This document shows positions 38,401-47,400 of a stretch of 64,000 nt of DNA, in pieces. The first letter of the stretch is position 1. The number at the start of each line of letters is the position of its first letter. This stretch comes from Apoderus coryli (lineage: Eukaryota; Arthropoda; Insecta; Coleoptera; Attelabidae). The stretch lies in assembly GCA_911728435.2 (NCBI GenBank), contig OU452201.1, positions 27,528,001-27,592,000 of the forward strand. Direction: 5' to 3'. The notes below the pieces were generated by a model that saw only the letters and a program-made list of their open reading frames with translations, did not search any database and was not told the DNA's origin. The position numbers and the translations under genes were made by a program.

Positions 38401-41400
38401 GAATTGATAAGGCTGAAGAATGAGGGCGAGGAAAATAAAGCCATTCGATACATACGGGGTGAACCTAAGATAGTTGATCTAAAGAATTTTCCATCTCGTC
38501 CACAGAGTCAACGCAACAATTGAATACTAAAAACATAAGTAATTCACTGTCTGTCTACTACCAGAATGTTAGGGGGCTTCGAACGAAGACCCAGCAACTT
38601 TACCTATCGAGCTTGAATGGTGAATATGATATAATCGCATTGACAGAGACTTTCTTGCGCAGCGATGTTAGTGATAACGACTTGCTATCGCTTGACTACG
38701 CGATCTTTCGTAAGGATCGTAAATTCGGGCATGTTACAAAGCAGGATGGCGGTGGTGTTCTCTTAGCCATTAAGAATTCTATAAACTCAGAAGTGATAGA
38801 TGTTAGTAACTTGGATACGGCATTTCCGCAGATAGATCTGTTGGGGTGTAAATGTTTTTTTGATAGATGTGTCGTAATTTTTTTTGTTGTATATATACCT
38901 CCATATATAAATGCTGATACCTTTGAAGCATTTTTAGAATGTATTGAACAGATGAATTGTTTGTATAATTGTAATTTTATGTTTCTAGGTGACTTCAATG
39001 TTCCTAATTTTGTAAATTTGTTGGATAACGATATTAGGTCGTTAGCAGTAAGAAGTTTTATTAATGTTTTAGGCGCAACTCAATATAATAAGGTCTTGAA
39101 TGGTGGTAACAGATTGTTGGATTTAATTGTAGCGACTTTTTCCTGTCATGTAGTTAGAGACAATATACCTTTGGTGCCGGAAGATTTGCATCATCCAGCT
39201 TTGCTTGTTAATGTAAATGCACTGTTTCAAAGAACTAATACCTTTAGTACTAATTTGAGTAAAAAGAGCTGGAATTTCAAAAAAGCTGATTACCAAGGGC
39301 TTTATGGCGCGCTCGTTGGGTTTGATTGGTCATGTCTGGCAGATGTTCGTTGTGTTGATCTTGCACTGAACATGTTTTATGAGAATTTGCACGGTCTGTT
39401 CGAGTTGTATGTTCCAATAGTCAAAACGTTTCGACATAGCTATCCACGTTGGTACACTTCAAGCATTGTTAGAAATGTCAAACGGAAAAATTATTATCAC
39501 AAGAAGTTTAAAAGTACAAATATGGAATATTATTATGAAAAATTTAGCGAGATTAGACGTGTTTTAAAGAATCAAATTGCGGAGGCTTACAGGTCATATG
39601 TCCGACTGTGTGAAGATAACATAAATACGGATCCTAAAATGTTTTGGTCATATATTAACGCAAACAATCGTGACTCGCGGATACCTGGTGTAATGAACGA
39701 TGGCAATCGGACTATTGATGACCCTCAACAAATTGTTGAGGCATTTGCCAGCTATTTTGAGAGCGTTTTTGTCGGATCGGAGGACAATTGTGCTGCGAGA
39801 TCTGACTTGGTGGCAGATCGCGACTATCTCTTATATAACATTTCTGAGGAGGAGATTTGTTGGGCTGCCCGAAAATTGAAAAATAAGTATACTTCCGGTC
39901 CGGATGAAATACCCTCTTTTTTTGTAAAGGATACAATAACTGTCCTTTCCACTCCCCTATCTAAAATTTTTAATTTGATTTGCAGGACTTGTATTTTTCC
40001 ACAGGATTGGAAGGTTGCGAAGGTGTGTCCTATTTTTAAGAGCGATGACAGGGCTTGTATTTGTAATTATAGACCTATATCCATATTATCTAATTTCTCA
40101 AAGCTGTTTGAAATTATTTTATATCAGAGGATTTATAGAGTGACAAAGCCTAATTTATCAATAAATCAACACGGTTTTATCGGTGGCAGGTCTACGCTTA
40201 CTGATCTGTCTGTGTTTACACAATTTACTTCAGAAACTGTTGATGGAGGAGGGCAGGTCGATGTGATTTACACGGACTTTGCCAAAGCATTTGACAGAGT
40301 AAATCACGTGGTTCTGTTGAACAAGCTTACTGTATTCGGGCTTGGAGCTGGATCTGTTTCGCTAATCCGTTCATATATTACTAATAGATCCCAATATGTT
40401 CTCCATAATGGATATAAATCATCAAGATACCATATGTCATCTGGTGTTCCGCAAGGGTCGAATCTGGGCCCATTATTGTTTTTAATTTTTATAAATGACT
40501 TAGCCGGACTACTGAATTGTCAGAGAATGCTCTTTGCGGACGATATGAAAATATTTAATTCCGTTAATAATCTTGACGATTGTAATCGTTTGCAGCGTGA
40601 TATGGATTTGGTTCAATGCTGGTGTGAGGAAAACAAACTGAACTTGAACTCTTCCAAGTGTAAAGTTATGTCATATACGAGAAAAAAATCAGCCATTCAT
40701 TTCGATTATACGATTGGTGAGACGATTTTAAATCGTCCTGAGTCCATTAAGGATCTTGGTGTGACGTTTGATAAGCTTCTTTCATTCGATATACATATAA
40801 ATAACATAATTCTGAGTGCATCTAGGTCTTATGGCTACATTGTGAGAAATTCCAGATCTTTTGAGAATATGGATACAATAAAAACCTTATACTATGCATA
40901 TGTCAGGTCAAAGCTGGAATACTGCTCTTTAATATGGTTTCCATATTATAACTGTTACAATATTTCTGTTGAGAGAGTTCAGCGTAAGTTCTTGAAATAC
41001 TTATGTTTCAAAACTGATGGATCATATCCAGAAAGAGGAATAGAGTATGGCATCTTGTTAACAAGATGTCAAATACAAAGTTTAGAATTAAGACGAAAAA
41101 TTCATGCAGTAAAATTCCTTTTTAATATATTGCATAGTAAGATTGATTGCGCTGAACTCTTGCAAAAGTTGTATTTTCTGGTACCAAGGCAAAATTCGAG
41201 ATCTTCTAATTTATTTTATAACGACCGACCTAGGACCAATTTGTTGATGAAGTCGCCTGTCTACACAATGTGTCGGACATATAACTTTGTAAGCGATGAG
41301 AGTGATATTTTTTTTGATCACTTAAGTACTGTTTTGGGTGTTTTGAATGAACATTTAGGTTGAATGTATGGTGTTTCTTTCTTTCTGTTTCGGTTTATTT

Positions 41401-44400
41401 GTATTGTTATTATTAATATTAAGTAATTTTGTAAGATTGCTCTGTAAATGGATTTTCTGTTGAGCAATAAAGCAATTATTATTATTATTATTATTATTAT
41501 TATTGACCATCAGTACGAAGTTTTACCACGAAAGTCAGCCGAGCTAAACCTGTTAAAAGACACCAACTTTATTGTTGACGCTCTAGACAGTGTATCGGAG
41601 GTACGTACATTCAATATATTATACCGATTTTGCAAAGCCTTCGATCGTGTTCATCAAATTCTATTGATGAAGGTATCCGAGATTGGCATCGGCGGACGTT
41701 TGCTCGAATGGATGGACCTTTGTGTCGGCTGAGATGAGAGTAAAATCTGGAGCCCCCCAAGGAGAGAAATTTATTTTTATGAATTTAAGATACACTGCCC
41801 AGACAGATAAATAATCCAATTAAAGGGCAGGAAATATTACAGTAAATTCTTAATATCTAACACCAAATTTATATTCTGAGAAATATATTTTTTATACAAG
41901 ACAAAGTTGAATCAAAAATATCAATTTGATCGGACACAGGGTTACAAGTATGGCACATAAAATATAAAGGGGAACGCAACAACAAATTAGTACGCGCGGC
42001 CGGAAAGTCAAATACGATTCCGTTATTACGTGTATGTAGATTTGGGACACAAAAAGGAATCTGGCTTAAAATACTGAAATCTATCCTTCAGATACGACTT
42101 CAAAAGCAGCAGTAAATTATAAGATAATCCATAACGACACAGTTTACGCAGTAGAATACCATGATCAAGTCTATCAAAGGCTTTAGAAAAATCAGTGTAG
42201 ATTACATCTACCTGACCCCCGTTATCAAGTCGCTCAGTTAAAAACTTTGTTAAAACCAATAGATTAGTTGACGTAGAACGACCGGGAAAAAGCCATGTTG
42301 TACCGATGAAATGAAATTTATTTGTAATAGACCGGTATTTTTTAAAAATAGATTTTTAAATTTAGGATTAGTTAATAGTAGAGACTACATTTTATTATTT
42401 ATTTTTTAAATGCTAAGAACAAAGTAGGAAATAAAAGATTAATTAGTTAGTTGTCAATTAATAAAAAGAAATAAGTAAATAATTAAATCAATCCCACCCT
42501 GTATCTCAAGAACAAAGCTTCCACGGATATATATGTTTGTATAAGATTTTCATTTTAAACAATTAAGTATATTCTATAAGTTGTTAAAGTCCTGCTACAA
42601 AAACCTGACTCACCCTGTATATAGTATGTGATGCTCGCGGTTCCGCCAGACTGTTTGATAGATGTGCATCCGATCGTTGTTAGGAGCACTCCTATTATTT
42701 TCCCTTACGCAATGCGAAATTGCTAATACATCTGCTTGAAACACGTTGCTCACCAAGGCATAGTATTTGATTCGTATTTTCAGAAATTGGTAACTGTACA
42801 TATATAACAATTTTTGATTAACATTGCTCTCTAATATAAATCTTAACGATATCAACTCAAATAAAATAAAAAGGACAAGTATGTTAATATTAAAAATGCA
42901 TAATTTCCAGGATAGGACACGAGTAGTTTCGCCTGTGATAGACGTCATCAGCATGGATACGTTCCAGTATATTGGTGCCTCAGCAGACTTACGTGGTGGC
43001 TTTGATTGGACAATGGTATTCAAATGGGAGTTTTTGAGTTATGGCGACCGACAAACTCGACTAACGGATCCAGCACAAGTAAGCACGAAGTTATTTTTTA
43101 TAGTTAGTTTATATATTTCTTAAATTCAGCGATGTTTATAAAATGAAATGCATTGTGATTGTTTTTATTACCAGCATTTCAATTGGGGTGGCTATTTGGT
43201 TTTATGGTGAAACCATGCTTGGCGTAAATATGTATTCGACTATTTGTAGAAATCAAAGATCAGCATTTTCAGTTAGGTACTACTAAATTATCTATTTTTG
43301 TTAATAGCCTATCAGAACCCCAATGATAGCAGGCGGATTATTTGTAATTGACAAAGCCTACTTTGAAAAACTGGGAAAATATGATATGCAAATGGACGTA
43401 TGGGGCGCAGAAAACTTTGAAATATCCTTCAGAGTCTGGCAGTGCGGCGGAAGTTTGGAAATTATACCTTGCAGTAGGGTAAGAAAAAATATATATACAC
43501 ATGCTATAAACTAACATTTACGAATTAAAATATTCCGTGACACAAGTGGGATTTGAACCCATATCCGCGCATTGCTGGTCAGCTGTTGTACCAATTAAAC
43601 TACCGTGGAACATATATGGAACTTTTTTAATTCGTACTTGCCTTTCTTCATATACTTATGTGATATATGGTCTCAAGCTAGGAGAAAATACCTGCTATTG
43701 ATTCAAACTCCAATTTCACAATTCTTCGACGAAGTTGAAATATGTTATTGCACTGATAATAACTTGATTTTTTTAAGGTTGGTCACGTCTTTAGGAAAAA
43801 ACATCCATACACATTCCCAGGCGGAAGTGGTAGTGTTTTTGCTAAAAATACGAGACGAACTGCTGAAGTTTGGATGGATGATTACAAAAACTTTTATTAT
43901 AAAGCCGTACCTCTAGCGAAAAATGTTCCCTATGGAGAGTAAGTATCATTACTAACTTGTATAATATGACAAGTATAGCCTTATTTCAAAATAGATGACT
44001 TTTGAAAATTTTACTGCAAAATCAATCAGCAATATTATCATTCGACAGTTATAACATCCATACCGTACCTGTTGTCGGATAAAATTATTGTAAAAGCATT
44101 ACAATTACATTTCACTACAATATAAATAAATAAAATATTTTTCCGCGAATTATGGATTCGAAGACCTTCGAAAAATTTGACAAAATAGATACAGGGCGAT
44201 AGTTTGTTATTTTATCTAGTGGACTTGCTTTTTGTACTGGGAAGATACGTGCAAGCTTTGAAGAAGAAGGAAACGTTCTAGATAACATCAACATTCGTTA
44301 TAACCAGAAGTGGCACAAATATCGCAATATTATGGTTGATAGATAAATTTACCTGAGTAATTATTCATATTTTCGCAACAATACTATGCTAAGTTTTCCC

Positions 44401-47400
44401 AAATGTTATATCAATTTTAGTGTGTAATAATTTCTTCCTTTCCGAAGTATTTCAGATCGCCTAAAGCTCCGCAAAGATCTCAACTGCAAGTCATTTCAAT
44501 GGTACTTGGACAACGTGTATCCTGAACTGGCCCTTCCAACGGGAACTCCTACGCCTACCGGTGAAATCCGTCAAGGTCACTTTTGTATAGACACTATAGG
44601 ACGGGTTTTAGATGGTACGGTTGGTCTCTATCAATGCCATCATACTGGCGGCAACCAGGAATGGCACTTGACCAGTTCAGGACTCTTAAAACATCAAGAT
44701 CTTTGTCTTACGTTATACACTTATGTGAAAGGTGCTCAACCGATAATGAGAATTTGTGATGGTTCAGAAAACCAAAAATGGCATCTTGTGCAGCCTGGTG
44801 GACTTATACGACACTTTAGGTAAAGATCCAAATTCATACAATAATAGTGGGTATATTTACTATTATTGTACCTGTGATGATTTACAATCACAAAAAGAAA
44901 ACAAATTTTACAGTCAAAAAAAAAAATAAATAAGGAAACAAATTAAACAAACACCATAAACAATGACATGTCAATAATCGCCAGCAAAATACTCGTCCAA
45001 TGAATAAAAGCTACATTGTAGCAGCCAGAGCTTTACTTTAATCTTAAATTTTGTTGGATTACTACTTAATTTCAAACGCTGAGGCAGGGGATTAAAAATC
45101 TTTATAGGCATCACAAGTGCGCTATTGACAGACAAAGAGAGTCTTGCGCATACAATTTCTAATTCAAACCACATATTAATCCATAATTGGATACTTGACT
45201 GGTTATTGTAAATTTATTTAATAATAATAATAAGCTTATTTGCAGTTCAGAAAATAAATTTAAAAAAAACATAGAATTACAATACCGTACTTAATTTATC
45301 TTAAACATATAACTACAAAATGGTCTTGATGGCAGTAAGACTGATTTCAAAATCTAGGCCAGAGGAAGAAAAACATAAGTAGTTAACTTATATTTTACAA
45401 AATAATAATTAAAAAAAAAACATGTACAATATATCATTATTGGAGCTCCCTATCACATTTAACAGAAAAACAAACTATTGACAATATAAAAATAATCATA
45501 ACTATATTATAAAAATAATCATAAAAAAAAGAAAACACCAACAATAATAATCAAAACAAAAAATCAAAAATCAGAGCGGATTAAGTATAAGATTACGGTG
45601 TTTTTTTTTCTTAAGGAAAAGATACTCAGGAATTTCAGGTTATCTGGTATATTATTGTAAATTTCGCAAATCTGGTATGAAAAGGGAGACAGAAGATTTC
45701 TAAATCTAACATTCAAATTATGTAAGTCAGATCGGAAAGTTATCTTGTTGTACAAATAAGGTGGGTGTCTCTGCGACAGAATGGAATGGTATAATACTGC
45801 CGAGTGAAGAAATCTTCGTTGCTCCATCGAAAGCCACTCAACATCAACCAACTTATGACTCACTGGCTCATACTTTCTAACGCCAAAGATATAACGCAAA
45901 CAAAACTTTTGAACACGTTGAATGCGATTTTTATCAATAACTAAAAGATAATAATTAATTACTTAGCTTCAGTTAATTTGGTTTTAAGATCAATCGAAAG
46001 CACATGTCTCTGCGGATATAACATTTTTAATGTAGCATATTATTTTGAGACACTGTTTTGTTTTGAGACTATTAGAATACAAATAAATTCTCTCTCTCTC
46101 TCTCTCAAATATAAATTGATACAACTGTTACAATTTTCAAATCTTTAAACAGCTGACGACAGGAAAATCTCGCCGGTTTAGAACACATGGTTCTAATGAT
46201 TAATTTTTGTAAAATCAGTATCTCTTCCATGCGTCGCGAGTTACCCCACAACACAATGGAATAACTCAATACAGAACCAACATATGCAAAAGAAAAGGAT
46301 CGTAAAACATCCATAGAAACAAAATATCTGAGCTTCCAAATCATAGCATAGCTTTTTCGAAATACTTTCAATATCAGTTCAAAAGTGAGTCGATCTCAAT
46401 TACCAAAAGTTTTACAGCCTTTCTCTGGACTAGACGGTAATCCTCACTGTGAATTCTAACACTATAGTCAATCCCCCTAGTCGAGAGGTGAATATGATTA
46501 GTCTTATTGAAATTTAGCACCAAATATTTATTTATTGTCTTAACAGGTTACACCCAATTACAAGACAATTATTTGATTCTATAATATTATGAACAAATCA
46601 ACTTAATCTATTATCATTACAATAGCCCCGCATACCCTCCAAAACATTGTGCTCCCGTTAAACTCAAATTAATAGTGTTATCAGCAGATATTATTGCTGA
46701 GGTACCATCTGCAAAAAGCGTGCTTTGCGCTGATATATCGGAAACAAAAAGTATAAAAATCCTAGTGTACTGCCCTGGGGAACGCCGTTGATCTCAAGAA
46801 CCGATTACTCATAAATGGTGCCATTACTGTTAAGACTTACTTTTTGTTTCCTATCAGAGAGATATGAAGCCGTGCCTCGAATACCAAAATGATGAAGTTT
46901 GGATAATATATTTCGGTGGTTTACGGTCACAAAGGCGAGCGTATATTCATTAACATACCATTAACAAAATGAATCTTGCATCCTGAGTGGACAATCTTTT
47001 CCTAAAACCAAACTGATTTTGGCCAAGTATATTATGCTTATTTATAAATTCAATAAGTCGGTTGTAGAATGCATTCTCAAAAACTTTTGAGAACACAGCC
47101 AACACGGAGATGCCTCTGTAATTATCTATATTCCTGGTATCATCCGTCTGAAATATGGGCACTACATTAGATAGTTTCAATGTTTGCGGAAATCCTTCAT
47201 CCAGGAAAGAACAGTTTACTAAGTGGATCAAAATAGTTGCTATATGCCCTATCACATGTTTCAAAAGACAGCTGGGATCCCGTCAGGGCCGCTTGAATCC
47301 TCTCGAGTAATTTTCCGTAAAATATTACACATTTCAGTCTCATGAACAGGGTACAGGAAAAGTATCGAAAGCAGTTGGTAATATATGGTGTAGTTGGTAC

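Larger units (their letters stand above)
37476..41504 (+). mobile_element. Two-ORF non-LTR retrotransposon (CR1/Jockey group), apparently full length
   Basis: Together with 31289-31377 this makes an element of about 4.1 kb: 5' UTR, ORF1 (PHD-like finger plus coiled coil), ORF2 (endonuclease plus RT), a short 3' UTR with GCAATAAAGC, and an (ATT)n tail at 41475-41504. Neither ORF has a stop or shift. It was inserted into element X and later received the LTR element in its 5' UTR. In sense orientation to pgant2. Confidence 0.85.

Noticed and set aside
41461..41504. CRISPR-like or functional microsatellite reading of the (ATT)n run
   Set aside because: It is the 3' tail of the adjoining non-LTR element, as in other copies here.
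44448..44460. Splice acceptor at TTTCAG (44450-44455) for pgant2 exon h
   Set aside because: It puts the exon out of frame with a stop soon after. The acceptor eight bases upstream keeps the conserved frame.
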